Below are positions 17,229 through 27,814 of a stretch of 64,000 nucleotides of DNA, one piece after another (positions within the stretch are counted from its first letter, which is position 1; each line of letters begins with the position of its first letter). Location of the stretch: the NCBI GenBank assembly GCA_051867615.1, contig JBJDYU010000044.1, positions 1 through 64,000 on the forward strand. The letters are read 5' to 3'. Both the position numbers and the translations under genes were made by a program. The notes beneath the pieces are model-generated. The model was not told the origin of the DNA, made no database searches, and was given only the letters and a program-made list of their open reading frames with translations. This DNA comes from RGIG5472 sp051867615 (GTDB lineage Bacteria; Bacillota; Clostridia; Oscillospirales; Oscillospiraceae).

Positions 17229-18847
17229 CATTTGCTCAGAGGGCGCCGACCGGCTGCTGCTGATCGTGCTGCTGGCCTCCCTCTGCGTGTTCGTCCTCTA
17301 TCCCCTGCTCTGCATCCTGCTGCGCAGCTTTCAGGGCGCGGAGGGGCTGACCCTCTCCTTTTACCGGGAGGTCTGGCGGCAGTACCGCGGCAGCCTTTGG
17401 AACAGCGTCTTCGTGGGCGTTTTCACGGCGCTGCTCTGCACGGCCTTTTCCGTGGCCACGGCGCTGCTCATCGCCACCCAGCGGGGCTGGCGGAAGGCGC
17501 TGCTCATGGGCCTGCTGCTCATCACCATGGTCTCGCCCCCCTTCGTCTCCTCTCTGGCCTATATCCAGCTCTATGGCCGGCGGGGCTGGATCACCTACCG
17601 GCTGCTGGGGCTGTCTCTCGACCCCTATAACCGCTGGGGCGTGATCCTGATGCAGAGCATCTCCTTCGTGCCGCTGAACGCCCTGTTTCTCAGCGGCATC
17701 CTCTCGAAGCTCGACGCCGCCAGCGTCCAGGCCGCCCGGGATCTGGGGGCCGGCCCGGGGAAAATTCTCCGGGATATCGTGCTGCCGCTCATGCGGCCCG
17801 GTATCTGGGTGTCGCTGCTTTTGTCCTTCGTCCGCTCCACGGCGGACTTCGGCACGCCCACCATCATCGGCGGCCGCTTCTCCACCATCGCCTCCGATAT
17901 CTATCTCCAGCTCATCGGCTACTCCAATCTGGAGAAGGCCTCCGCCATGAATATGTTCCTGCTGCTGCCCTCCATCGGCGCGTTCTTCCTCTACCGGGAG
18001 CTGATGCGCCGCTCAGACCTGCTCACCGGCGGCAGCCGGGGCCGGCAGGCGGCGCTGGAGCTGCGTCTCAGCCGCTGCGGCGTGGGCGGCTTTTTCGCCA
18101 TTGCGCTCAGTCTGGTGTTTTCCGTCATGATGGTGCTGCAGTACCTCTGCATCTTCCTCACGGGCTTTCTCAAATCCAGCAAGGGTGTCTACCGTTTCAC
18201 CACAGAGTATCTGCAGCAGCTGCTGCGCTATGACTCCACCATGATGGTGCGCAGCGTGGTCTACGCCCTCATCGTCTCGCTGGTGGGTACGCTGTTCGCC
18301 ATGCTCTTTGCCTACTACATGGACCGGCGCAGCGTCCCCGGACGGCGCTTTTTCGACTGTCTCGTGACCATTCCCTATATGCTGCCGGGTACCTGCTTCG
18401 GCATCGGCTATATTCTGGCCTTCAACCATAAGCCCCTGATGCTGACCGGCACGGCGCTGATCGTCATCGCCAATATGCTCTTCAAGCAGCTGCCCACCAC
18501 CACCAAGATCTGCTCCGCCGCGCTGACGCAGGTGCCCCACACGCTGGAGTGGTCCGCCCGGGACCTGGGCGGCGGCAGGTTCGCCGTGCTGCGGGACGTG
18601 ATCCTGCCCAGTATGCGCCCGGCCTTTCTCAGCTGCTTTTCCTACAACTTCTCCAGCAGCATGACCACCGCCGGCGCCATCATTTTCCTCATCAATCCCG
18701 GCAAGAAGCTGGCGGTCTTCAAGCTGTTTGATTCCGTGTATCAGGGCGAATACGCCACCGCCTCCCTCATCGCCTCGCTGATCATCGTCATCGTGCTGGC
18801 GGTGGAGGGACTGGTCTGGCTCATCTCGTGGAAGGGAGAGAATCATC

Positions 18848-19642
<795 letters not shown>

Positions 19643-19643
19643 A

Positions 19644-20270
19644 ATGCTCATTGATATGCATCTGCACGAGCGGACCTTTTCCAAGGACAGCCTCCTGTCC
19701 CTGCCCGAGATCGTGGGCATCGCCAAGGAGCGGGGACTGGACGCCATCTGCATCACGGACCACGACAGCATGGGATTGCGGGAGCAGGCGGAGGAGTACT
19801 CCCGGCTGCTGCGCTTTCCCATTTTCGTCGGCATCGAGTTTTACTCCCTGCAGGGGGACATCACCGCCTGGGGCATCGACACCTATCCGCCCCAGCGCAT
19901 CGACGTCCAGCCCTTCATCGACCAGGTGAACGCCGCGGGGGGCTTCTGCGTCTCCTGCCACCCCTTCCGCAACAACAAGCGGGGGCTGGAGGACCACCTG
20001 CGGGAGGTGCGCGGTCTCCACGGCGTGGAGGTGCTCAACGGCAGCGCCAGTCTGGAGGCCAACCGCACCGCCCTGCGCTACTGCCGGGAGCTGGGGCTGA
20101 AGGCCATCGGCGCCAGCGACGCCCACACCCCCGGGCAGGTGGGAAAGTACGTGACCTGGCTGCCGGAGCGGGTAACGACTCTGCCGGACTTCATCGCGGA
20201 GCTGCACGCCTGCGAGACCCGGCCCGCCATCTGGAACGGCTCCGCCTACGACGTGGTGGACACGTTCTGA
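19644..20270 (+). CDS. PHP-domain phosphoesterase
   Basis: A 208-residue PHP-domain protein. Metal-binding motifs visible: MHLHERTFSKDS (residues 4-15), ITDHDSMGL near 38, IGIEFYS-like GIEFYSL near 58, CHPFRNNK near 108 and GASDAHTPGQVG near 157. Such proteins hydrolyse phosphoesters of small molecules or nucleotides with two or three metals. The ATG follows the ATPase stop by one base with AGGAGG overlapping its end, so it is part of the importer operon. This suggests dephosphorylation of the imported compound. That link is inferred from position only. Confidence 0.85.
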   Translation: MLIDMHLHERTFSKDSLLSLPEIVGIAKERGLDAICITDHDSMGLREQAEEYSRLLRFPIFVGIEFYSLQGDITAWGIDTYPPQRIDVQPFIDQVNAAGGFCVSCHPFRNNKRGLEDHLREVRGLHGVEVLNGSASLEANRTALRYCRELGLKAIGASDAHTPGQVGKYVTWLPERVTTLPDFIAELHACETRPAIWNGSAYDVVDTF

Positions 20271-20305
20271 TACTGCTACATATGATACATATAATAATAT
20301 AAGCA

Positions 20306-20329
20306 CAGGGCGGCCTTTCGGCCGCCCTG
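20306..20329. terminator. Intrinsic terminator between the PHP gene and the sigma-factor operon
   Basis: Ten-bp GC stem with loop TTTC, followed by a T-rich stretch (20331-20345). It lies between converging transcription units. Confidence 0.8.
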
Positions 20330-20345
20330 CTGTTTTGTTCTGTTT

Positions 20346-21908
20346 TCAGCCTTCCCGCTTGCGCACCTCGATGAAGTAATGCTCCGCCGCCGCGTCCAGC
20401 GTCACCTCCGTGACGCCGCGCTCCGGGTCAAAGCCGAAGTTCTGCCGGAGGATCTCCACATACTCCGCCCCCGCGAGGCGGGCGGTCTGGGAGGCAAACG
20501 TCAGGTCGCTGCCGAGCCGGGTCACGAGATCATAGCCCTCCCGCGCCGCGCCGCCGCCTGTGTAGTCCGTGCTCGCGTCCTTTATCAGCTCCGCCGTCAC
20601 CGTGACGCTGCTCCCCGCCGGGACCGTCACCGGGAAGGTCAGGTACAGCACCCGCTTCTCACTCCAGACCTGGGAGATCACGTCCTCCAGAATCTCGCAG
20701 CGGCTGCGCTCCGCCGGGTCGTCGGAGAGGATGCCATAGGAAAGCAGCGCCTCCGTCAGCGCGTCCAGACACGTTTCCCGGGGGATCTCCGCCAGCAGAT
20801 GAACCTCGCCGCCGCTGCGCCAGAGCATCTTTCCGTCGTACAGCTCACCCACCAGATCTTCAAGCGCCGTCTGCAGCGTGGAGGTATAGCGCCGCACCCC
20901 GGCAGTAACGCCGGGAAGCTCCTCGCTGCCCTCCTCCCAGCTGCCGCCGCTGCGGCAGCCCCGGAGGGTCATGTCCGTCACGTCCTCCCCCAGGACGATG
21001 AGGTACCTGCTCGTGCCGTAGCCCGCTTCTTCCTCCTGCGGCACACTGCACTCCCGGACCATGGCGCCGTTTTCACGGTCCCAGCTCCCGCCGTCAAAGC
21101 CCAGGCTCAGGACGGTGGTGCGGTCATAGTCCAGCGTCATGCGGACGCTGAGAGTGGGGTTCGGCGCGTCGCTCTCCGGGGCGGTGAGGGCACTGAACTC
21201 ATAGACGGTCACCGGCACGTCCAGCGCTGTGGCAGAAGCCAAAGCCGCCTCCCGGTAGCTGCCGTCCGAAAGCCACGCCCGGTAGGTCTCCCAGCTCTCC
21301 GGCGCTTCGCCGCCCTGCGGCCCGGCGTACAGCGCCGTCTCCACCGCCGTACCGTCCACGGTGATGACCGGGAGAAGGTCCAGCGGGTCCGAAAAGGCGG
21401 CGGCGAAGGGGTATACCGCCGTCACGGTCACGTGCTCCTCCGTGGGATTCGCGAGAACGTACGCATCCGTCACCTTGACCTCCGTATCGTAGCGGTCGTA
21501 GCTGTAGCTCTCCGAGGAGGTCTCGTATGTCTCCTGCCGGGTCTCATAGGGGGAGAAGTCGAAGGTGACTATGCGATCCGCTGTCAGGTCCTCCGCCCCG
21601 CCGAGGGTGGCCAGCGGGAACACCGGCCCGGCGTAGTCCATATAGCTGATGCTGAAGCCGTAGGAATTATCCTCCATGGCCTCGCTGTCCTGCGCCATTT
21701 CGGCGCCGCTGCCGTCGCTGCTCATGCCGCCCATGCCGCCGGAGAAAAGGATGGCCGCTGCTGCCAGCGGGATCAGCGCCACCGCCGCCGCGACAGCGCC
21801 CCAGCGCCAATATGAGCGCTTTCTTTTGATAAATGTATGGGCCGCCGCCTCCTCCGGAAGCTCCTCCGGCAGGTTGGTGATGGCCTCGTAGATCTGTTCG
21901 CTGTTCAT
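20346..21908 (-). CDS. Membrane-anchored anti-sigma-like protein
   Basis: A 520-residue protein starting MNSEQIYEAITNLPEELPEEA. A short cytosolic N-terminus with a basic patch (FIKRKRSYWRWG) precedes one transmembrane segment at about 36-56. A large extracellular part of beta-rich appearance follows. The ATGA overlap with the ECF sigma gene and this topology are typical of an anti-sigma factor. No standard zinc anti-sigma (HxxxCxxC) motif is present, and the extracellular domain is not recognised. An open frame continues upstream to 22478, but that part only shadows the sigma gene in another frame. Confidence 0.7.
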   Translation of the reverse strand: MNSEQIYEAITNLPEELPEEAAAHTFIKRKRSYWRWGAVAAAVALIPLAAAAILFSGGMGGMSSDGSGAEMAQDSEAMEDNSYGFSISYMDYAGPVFPLATLGGAEDLTADRIVTFDFSPYETRQETYETSSESYSYDRYDTEVKVTDAYVLANPTEEHVTVTAVYPFAAAFSDPLDLLPVITVDGTAVETALYAGPQGGEAPESWETYRAWLSDGSYREAALASATALDVPVTVYEFSALTAPESDAPNPTLSVRMTLDYDRTTVLSLGFDGGSWDRENGAMVRECSVPQEEEAGYGTSRYLIVLGEDVTDMTLRGCRSGGSWEEGSEELPGVTAGVRRYTSTLQTALEDLVGELYDGKMLWRSGGEVHLLAEIPRETCLDALTEALLSYGILSDDPAERSRCEILEDVISQVWSEKRVLYLTFPVTVPAGSSVTVTAELIKDASTDYTGGGAAREGYDLVTRLGSDLTFASQTARLAGAEYVEILRQNFGFDPERGVTEVTLDAAAEHYFIEVRKREG

Positions 21909-22462
21909 ACCGTCACTCCTTCCGCCTCCAGCGCCGCGCGCAGCTTCCGCCGCAGCCGCAGCATCCGCTGGGCCATCTGCGACGGAGAAACGCCGCATTC
22001 CTTCGCAAGGGCCTGCACCGTCTCGCCGTACCAGTAACGGCGGAGGAACAGCGCCCGGCTCTCCGCGTCGAGACCTCTGAGCCAGCGCGCGATCAGCGCC
22101 GTCAGCTCCTTTGTCTCCAGCTCGGCTTCCACGTTGTCCCGGGCGGGGACGCAGTCGGACAGCTCCGACAGCAGCGTTTCCATGCCGCCGAAGCGCTTTT
22201 GGGCGTGCTCCGCCCGCCAGCGGCTCACCGCCAGGTTCCGCACGATGCGCCCTAAGTACGCCCGCAGGGACTGCGGCTCCTCCGGCGGGATGCTGCGCCA
22301 GGCGGCGTGGTACGCGTCGCTGACGCATTCCTCCGCGTCCTCCCGGCGGCCCAGCAGATTCTCCGCCAGATGCCGCAGCACCGCGCCGTAGCGCCGTTCC
22401 GTCTCCGCGATGGCCCGCTCCTCCCGCGCCCAGTACAGCGCCACGATCTCCCGGTCCTCCAT
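21905..22462 (-). CDS. ECF-type RNA polymerase sigma factor
   Basis: A 185-residue sigma-70 family protein of the extracytoplasmic-function group. Region 2 is seen in REDAEECVSDAYHAAWRSIPPEEP with YLGRIVRNLAVSRWR. Region 4 is seen in LFLRRYWYGETVQALAKECGVSPSQMAQRMLRLRRKLR, a clear helix-turn-helix. It probably directs a small regulon and is held by the membrane protein encoded downstream. The ATG at 22462 follows an unusual G-only ribosome site (seven G residues). Confidence 0.9.
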   Translation of the reverse strand: MEDREIVALYWAREERAIAETERRYGAVLRHLAENLLGRREDAEECVSDAYHAAWRSIPPEEPQSLRAYLGRIVRNLAVSRWRAEHAQKRFGGMETLLSELSDCVPARDNVEAELETKELTALIARWLRGLDAESRALFLRRYWYGETVQALAKECGVSPSQMAQRMLRLRRKLRAALEAEGVTV

Positions 22463-22558
22463 GGTCCCCCCCCTGCATCTCTCTTTACAACAAAAGGCCT
22501 TTACCCTGTCCGTCGCATTCCGGCGGTGGATATTGCCTCTCCTCCGGAACTTTTTTCT

Positions 22559-22567
22559 ATCATACCA
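22559..22567 (-). promoter_or_regulatory. Possible extended -10 upstream of the ECF sigma gene
   Basis: On the minus strand TGGTATGAT is an extended -10-like sequence about 95 bases upstream of the sigma gene. No -35 was seen. An ECF-type autoregulated promoter could not be identified without known targets. Confidence 0.3.
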
Positions 22568-22652
22568 TACCTGCGGCCCTTTGGGGAGAGGCGGTCTTTT
22601 CGCATTTCGCGCTTTTTCCCATGGTTTTTTTACATTTTACGCCCCGCAGCTC

Positions 22653-22681
22653 TTGACTTTATTCCTTTAAAGCCGTATACT
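22653..22681 (+). promoter_or_regulatory. Promoter of the TrpXYZ-type importer leader
   Basis: TTGACT (22653-22658), a 17-bp spacer and TATACT (22676-22681). Transcription would begin near 22687, at the foot of the structured leader. Confidence 0.8.
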
Positions 22682-22810
22682 GATGAAGCATCAGAGAGCC
22701 GGGCCCCCCTGCGCGTATCGCCTGGGCCTGGCCGGCTGAGGTCCCATGGGACCCGTGGATCCGGAAGAAACGGCTTTGCTCCCGGCCAGCGGGAGCGGAG
22801 CTGTTTTTTT
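22682..22810 (+). promoter_or_regulatory. Structured attenuator leader, riboswitch-like, class not recognised
   Basis: A GC-rich leader of about 125 nt precedes the importer gene. A first domain is closed by AGCCGG/CCGGCT (22697-22702 with 22732-22737). A small hairpin GGTCC-CATG-GGACC follows (22740-22753). A strong terminator ends it: stem 22772-22783 with 22791-22803, loop GGCCAGC, then seven T (22804-22810). The segment CTGGCCGG (22728-22735), part of the first domain, is perfectly complementary to CCGGCCAG (22782-22789) in the terminator loop and stem. The leader can therefore form two mutually exclusive structures. No T-box sequence (GGGTGGNACCGCG) and no TPP, SAM, lysine, purine or cobalamin core was found. 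Confidence 0.65.
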
Positions 22811-22855
22811 ATATCAAATCTTTGGAATGCTATTGAATGAAAAGGAGAAAACATC

Positions 22856-23857
22856 ATGAAGAAGAAATTGCTTGCACTGGCCCTTGCGGCCTGTATGCTG
22901 CTGGCGCTTACCGCCTGCGGCAGCTCCAGTGAGCCCGCTGACGACGGTGCCGACGAGGGCGACGCTGCGGAGCAGACCTATACCATCGGCATCTGCCAGC
23001 TGCTGCAGCACGACGCGCTGGACGCCGCTACCCAGGGCTTCCAGGATGCTCTGACCGAGCTGCTGGGCGACAGAGTGACCTTCGACGTGCAGAACGCCCA
23101 GGGCGACTCCGCCACCTGCTCCACCATCGTCACCGGCTTTGTGGCCAACGGCTATGACCTGATCATGGCCAACGCCACCCCCGCCCTGCAGGCCGCCATT
23201 GCCGCCACCACCGAGATCCCCATCCTGGGCACCTCCGTCACCGACTATGCCACCGCTCTGGCTGACGACTCCATGGACGCTTCCGTGGGCACCGGTATCA
23301 ACGTCTCCGGCACCTCCGACGGCGTTCCCGCTCAGATGTACGCCGACCTGGTGAAGGAGCTGGTGCCTGATGCCGCCAAGGTCTCCATCCTCTACTGCTC
23401 CGCCGAGGCCAACTCCGTCCTCCAGGCTGACCAGTTCATCGAGTGCATGGACGCCATGGGCGTGACCTGCACCGTCTACACCTTCGCCGACTCCAACGAC
23501 ATCCAGTCTGTTACCACCGCCGCCATCGAGGATTGCGACGCCCTGTACATCCCCACCGATAACACCGCCGCTTCCAACATGACCATCGTCTCCAACGTCT
23601 GCGCGCCCGCCGGCATCCCCGTCATCTGCGGCGAGGAAGGTATGTGCGGCAACGGCGGTCTCGCCACCGTGTCCATCAGCTACTATGACATCGGCTACGA
23701 GTGCGGCAAGATGGCCTATGAGGTCCTGGTCAACGGCGCCGACATTTCCACCATGCCCATCGGCTACGCTGCCAACCCCGTGAAGGAGTACAATGCCGAC
23801 TACGCCGCGGCCATCGGCTTCGAGATGCCCGAGGGCTTCGCTGTCATCGGCGAATAA
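22856..23857 (+). CDS. ABC transporter substrate-binding lipoprotein (TrpX-like, ABC_sub_bind family)
   Basis: A 333-residue lipoprotein with signal MKKKLLALALAACMLLALTAC (lipobox Cys21) and an acidic linker. The mature part matches the ABC_sub_bind family related to TrpX and BMP-type periplasmic-binding proteins (IGICQLLQHDALDAATQGFQDAL, NAQGDSATCSTIVTGFVANGYDLI, ALYIPTDNTAAS, CGEEGMCGNGGLATVSISYYDIG). Some relatives import tryptophan or other aromatic compounds; the ligand here is unknown. AAAGGAG precedes the ATG. It is transcribed behind the attenuator leader. Confidence 0.88.
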   Translation: MKKKLLALALAACMLLALTACGSSSEPADDGADEGDAAEQTYTIGICQLLQHDALDAATQGFQDALTELLGDRVTFDVQNAQGDSATCSTIVTGFVANGYDLIMANATPALQAAIAATTEIPILGTSVTDYATALADDSMDASVGTGINVSGTSDGVPAQMYADLVKELVPDAAKVSILYCSAEANSVLQADQFIECMDAMGVTCTVYTFADSNDIQSVTTAAIEDCDALYIPTDNTAASNMTIVSNVCAPAGIPVICGEEGMCGNGGLATVSISYYDIGYECGKMAYEVLVNGADISTMPIGYAANPVKEYNADYAAAIGFEMPEGFAVIGE

Positions 23858-23873
23858 TTCCCCAAATTTCCTC

Positions 23874-23914
23874 AAAAAAATACCGGCCGGGGCTTTCCCT
23901 GGCCGGTATTTTTT
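23874..23914 (+). terminator. Strong terminator hairpin behind the binding-protein gene
   Basis: A long stem (A-rich base, TACCGGCC/GGCCGGTA core, one G-U pair) with loop CTTT (23893-23896) and a T tract to 23914. It separates the binding-protein gene from permease and ATPase genes of the same system. Confidence 0.85.
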
Positions 23915-23922
23915 GTTATAAT
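23914..23922 (+). promoter_or_regulatory. Possible extended -10 for permease and ATPase
   Basis: TGTTATAAT (23914-23922) directly follows the terminator and could restart transcription for the two downstream genes. No -35 is evident because the upstream sequence is the hairpin arm. Confidence 0.4.
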
Positions 23923-23969
23923 GTAACTTGGATAGTTTTGTCCAGAAAGAAACCGGAGGAATGAGAGTT

Positions 23970-24932
23970 ATGTTAGCCTATTTCGCTTCCCTCAATCCAG
24001 CCGCGCTGCTGCGCGCCTGTCCCGGCGGTATTGCCCAGGGTCTTATCTGGGGCATTATGGCGCTGGGTGTATACCTGACCTTCCGCCTGCTGAACTTTGC
24101 CGATCTGAGCGTGGACGGCTCCTTTGCCACCGGCGGCGCGGTGTGTATCATGCTGATCATGAGCGGCTGGAACCCGGAGCTGGCGCTGCTCGTCTCCTTC
24201 CTCGCCGGTATTCTGGCCGGCATCGTCACCGGCCTGCTCCACACCCTGCTGGGCATCCCCTCGATTCTGGCAGGCATTCTGACGCAGATCTCGCTGTACT
24301 CCATTAACCTGAATATCATGGGAAAGGCCAATCAGGCCATCAACGTGAACAGCGTCACGCTGCACTTCACCTCCAACGCCAAGCTCCTGCCCCGGACCAT
24401 CCTGCTCGTGGCCGTGTGCTGCCTGGCGCTGATCGCGGCGCTGTACTGGTACATGGGCACCGAGCAGGGCTCCTCCATCCGGGCCACCGGCGCCAATCCC
24501 AATATGTCCCGCGCCCAGGGCATCAGCACCAATCTGATGACCGTCCTCGCCCTGGCCCTGTCCAACGGGCTGGTGGCGCTCTCCGGCGGCGTCCTGTCCC
24601 AGTATCAGGGCTTTGCCGATGTCAACATGGGCCGCGGCGCCATCGTCATCGGTCTGGCCGCCGTCATCATCGGCGAGGTGCTGGGCGAGGCCTTTGTGGG
24701 CAAGCGCCTGAACTTCTTCCTCCGGCTGACGTTCGTGGTGCTGGGCGGCGTGATCTACTATCTGGTTTACGTCTTTGTCCTCTGGCTCAAGTTCCCTGCC
24801 GACGACATGAAGCTGCTGACCGCCATTGTGGTGGCTATCTTCCTGGCCGTCCCCTATCTGAAGGGCCAGTCCAGGTCGTCCTTCTCCCATCTGGTCCGGC
24901 AGAACGCCAAGCGTGCAAAGGAGGAGAAATAA
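23970..24932 (+). CDS. ABC transporter permease (TrpY-like, branched-chain permease family)
   Basis: A 320-residue membrane protein with about nine hydrophobic segments, of the LivH/RbsC-like permease family used with ABC_sub_bind proteins. Typical stretches are GIAQGLIWGIMALGVYLTFRLLNFADLSVDGSFATGGA and GSSIRATGANPNMSRAQGI. The ATG at 23970 is chosen because GGAGGA ends nine bases upstream; ATG 23961 abuts that site and ATG 23928 has none. One base separates its stop from the ATPase start. Confidence 0.9.
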   Translation: MLAYFASLNPAALLRACPGGIAQGLIWGIMALGVYLTFRLLNFADLSVDGSFATGGAVCIMLIMSGWNPELALLVSFLAGILAGIVTGLLHTLLGIPSILAGILTQISLYSINLNIMGKANQAINVNSVTLHFTSNAKLLPRTILLVAVCCLALIAALYWYMGTEQGSSIRATGANPNMSRAQGISTNLMTVLALALSNGLVALSGGVLSQYQGFADVNMGRGAIVIGLAAVIIGEVLGEAFVGKRLNFFLRLTFVVLGGVIYYLVYVFVLWLKFPADDMKLLTAIVVAIFLAVPYLKGQSRSSFSHLVRQNAKRAKEEK

Positions 24933-24933
24933 A

Positions 24934-25728
24934 ATGCTGGAACTGAAAAACATCTCCAAAACCTTTAATCCGGGCACCATCAATGAAAAGCGCGCCCTGA
25001 TCGACGTCTCCCTCAGGCTGGAACCCGGCGACTTTGTCACCGTCATCGGCGGCAACGGCGCGGGCAAGTCCACCCTCCTGAACGCCGTGGCCGGCGTCTG
25101 GCCGGTGGACTGCGGCGCCATTCTCATCGACGGGCAGGACGTGTCCGGCCTGCCGGAGCACAAGCGCGCCAAGTTCCTGGGCCGCGTGTTCCAGGACCCC
25201 ATGACGGGCACCTGCGCCACCATGCAGATCGACGAGAATCTGGCGCTGGCCAAGCGCCGCGGGCAGAGCCGCACCCTCCGCTGGGGCATCACCAAAAAGG
25301 AGCGGGAGGAGTACCGGGAGCTGCTGAAGATCCTGGATCTGGGTCTGGAGGACCGGCTGACCTCCAAGGTGGGCCTGCTGTCCGGCGGCCAGCGTCAGGC
25401 GCTGACCCTGCTGATGGCGAGTCTCGTGAGACCTAAGCTGCTGCTGCTGGACGAGCACACCGCCGCTCTGGACCCCAAGACGGCGGCCAAGGTGCTGGAT
25501 GCCACGGAGAAGATCGTCAGCAAGGATCACCTGACCACCCTGATGATCACCCACAACATGAAGGACGCCATCGCCCACGGCAACCGCCTGATCATGATGT
25601 ACGAGGGCCGCATCGCTCTGGACATCTCCGGCGAGGCCAAGAAGAAGCTCACCGTGGAGGACCTGCTGGCCAAGTTCGGTCAGGCCACCGGCTCCGACGA
25701 GGCCGACGACAAGCTGCTGCTGTCCTGA
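24934..25728 (+). CDS. ABC transporter ATP-binding protein (TrpZ-like)
   Basis: A 264-residue ATPase. Walker A GGNGAGKST (residues about 38-46), Q-loop VFQDPMTGTCATM, signature LSGGQRQALTLLMA, Walker B LLLLDEHTAALD, H-loop MITHNMKDA. Asp-Glu-His in place of the usual Asp-Glu-Pro after Walker B is characteristic of this transporter group. The ATG at 24934 has GGAGGAG a few bases upstream, inside the end of the permease gene. Confidence 0.92.
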   Translation: MLELKNISKTFNPGTINEKRALIDVSLRLEPGDFVTVIGGNGAGKSTLLNAVAGVWPVDCGAILIDGQDVSGLPEHKRAKFLGRVFQDPMTGTCATMQIDENLALAKRRGQSRTLRWGITKKEREEYRELLKILDLGLEDRLTSKVGLLSGGQRQALTLLMASLVRPKLLLLDEHTAALDPKTAAKVLDATEKIVSKDHLTTLMITHNMKDAIAHGNRLIMMYEGRIALDISGEAKKKLTVEDLLAKFGQATGSDEADDKLLLS

Positions 25729-25756
25729 GCGGGACATACATACGCATCAAACAGAT

Positions 25757-25790
25757 AAGCATCCGTATGACGACGTTCATACGGATGCTT
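25757..25790. terminator. Intrinsic terminator after the TrpXYZ-type operon
   Basis: Fourteen-bp arms (25757-25770 and 25777-25790), loop CGACGT, followed by TTT. Converging ASCH gene on the other side. Confidence 0.85.
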
Positions 25791-25827
25791 TTTGCTATGC
25801 AAAAGTGAAAAATAGAATGTGCCGTTT

Positions 25828-26283
25828 TTATGCCTTCGGATAGACAAGCTCAAATTCCTCCAATACGCAGAGCCCATTCTCATCAAACGCTTTCCCGGCG
25901 GCAAGATAATCCGGGGCAAATGCTTTTTCGTGGACCTCTCTCCATTCCCCGAGCGTTCTGCTGCCCTCGCCTTCTTGATAGGCGTGTTCCTCCGACACCT
26001 CGTTAAAAGGGACAAGCGATACCTTGGTATCCCGGATCACGCCCGCCGCTTCCCCGCTGTCATATAAAAACACGCTGAAGCAGCCCGGCTCCGGTAATGG
26101 GTCCCCCTCCGATTCATAGGCGATAAGCGCGCTGGCCGTGGCGGTTTTGACCCCGCGCAGCACAAGGGCTGCCAGCTCGTCCGCGATAGGACCGCCGCCG
26201 CAAAACGCCCACGCTTCATAGGGCGTGGCTTCGTCGATATGGTTTTCAGAGCAGAATCTGCTCCACATTTCTTCCGCTGTCAT
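25828..26283 (-). CDS. ASCH-domain protein
   Basis: A 151-residue cytosolic protein of the ASCH family (PUA-like fold, RNA- or nucleotide-related). Recognisable are FCGGGPIADELAALVLRGVKTATASAL, the YDSGEAAGVIRDTKVSLVPFNEV strand-turn region and GEWREVHEKAF near residue 112, typical of the group. Precise function is unknown. Base composition is somewhat less GC-rich than its neighbours. It is a single gene facing the terminator above. Confidence 0.8.
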   Translation of the reverse strand: MTAEEMWSRFCSENHIDEATPYEAWAFCGGGPIADELAALVLRGVKTATASALIAYESEGDPLPEPGCFSVFLYDSGEAAGVIRDTKVSLVPFNEVSEEHAYQEGEGSRTLGEWREVHEKAFAPDYLAAGKAFDENGLCVLEEFELVYPKA

Positions 26284-26604
26284 GTCATCGCCCCCCTATC
26301 ATCTGATTCGCACTGACCAAAGCATAGCAGAAAAACAGGAAAAATTCTACCGTATCACGGGCGTTTCCTTACGTTTTGTCTTTCCGGGCGGCTTTCCTCC
26401 CGCCCCGGCGCAGGGCGCAAAAAAGCAGAAAAAACCAACCGGCAGAAAACGAAGCTGCTTTTGGGGCAGCGCCGCTTTCCACCGGCCGGTTTCCCTATGT
26501 CATCACCCGGATTGGAAAAGGGAGGCAATCACAGTCAAACAGGTTGGCTACGGGTGAATCCAACAGGATAAGGATGAAAAAAGGAAGTTGCAAACGTATT
26601 AAAA
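26284..26604. other. Intergenic stretch without recognised content
   Basis: About 320 bases between the ASCH gene start and the gap stop. Only short frames occur and none has a ribosome site or family-like composition. No convincing terminator was seen at the gap 3' end. Confidence 0.5.
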
Positions 26605-27630
<1,026 letters not shown>

Positions 27631-27667
27631 TCATCCTTTCCGGTCTGTTCTTTTCTTTTCCGGCTTT

Positions 27668-27696
27668 ATTGTAGCAACAAGTTTTCTTCCTGTCAA
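27668..27696 (-). promoter_or_regulatory. gap promoter
   Basis: On the minus strand perfect TTGACA (27691-27696), a 17-bp spacer and TACAAT (27668-27673), about 45 bases upstream of the gap start. Confidence 0.8.
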
Positions 27697-27718
27697 CTGT
27701 TATTTCGAAAAAACCTTT

Positions 27719-27733
27719 TTGTTGTTTCAACAA
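27719..27733. promoter_or_regulatory. Palindrome upstream of the gap promoter, possible operator
   Basis: TTGTTG-TTT-CAACAA is a perfect palindrome 22 bases upstream of the gap -35. It lies between gap and the DeoR-family regulator gene and could be an operator for that regulator; this is inferred. Confidence 0.4.
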
Positions 27734-27814
27734 TTTTGAGGCGCAAAACAGGGGCGGTTGTCGCTCTTTTGTCAAATCAAAAAGCGACCTCCGCCCCGGC
27801 GCCCTCCACGGCCC

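Noticed and set aside
21909..22478. N-terminal extension making the anti-sigma-like protein 710 residues
   Set aside because: The extension overlaps the ECF sigma gene in another frame. The internal ATG at 21908 overlaps the sigma stop as ATGA, the usual sigma/anti-sigma arrangement.
22682..22810. T-box riboswitch before the TrpXYZ-type importer
   Set aside because: The early AGAGAGCCGGG stretch resembles a T-box stem I, but the obligatory GGGTGGNACCGCG T-box sequence is missing and the leader is too short for stem I plus antiterminator.
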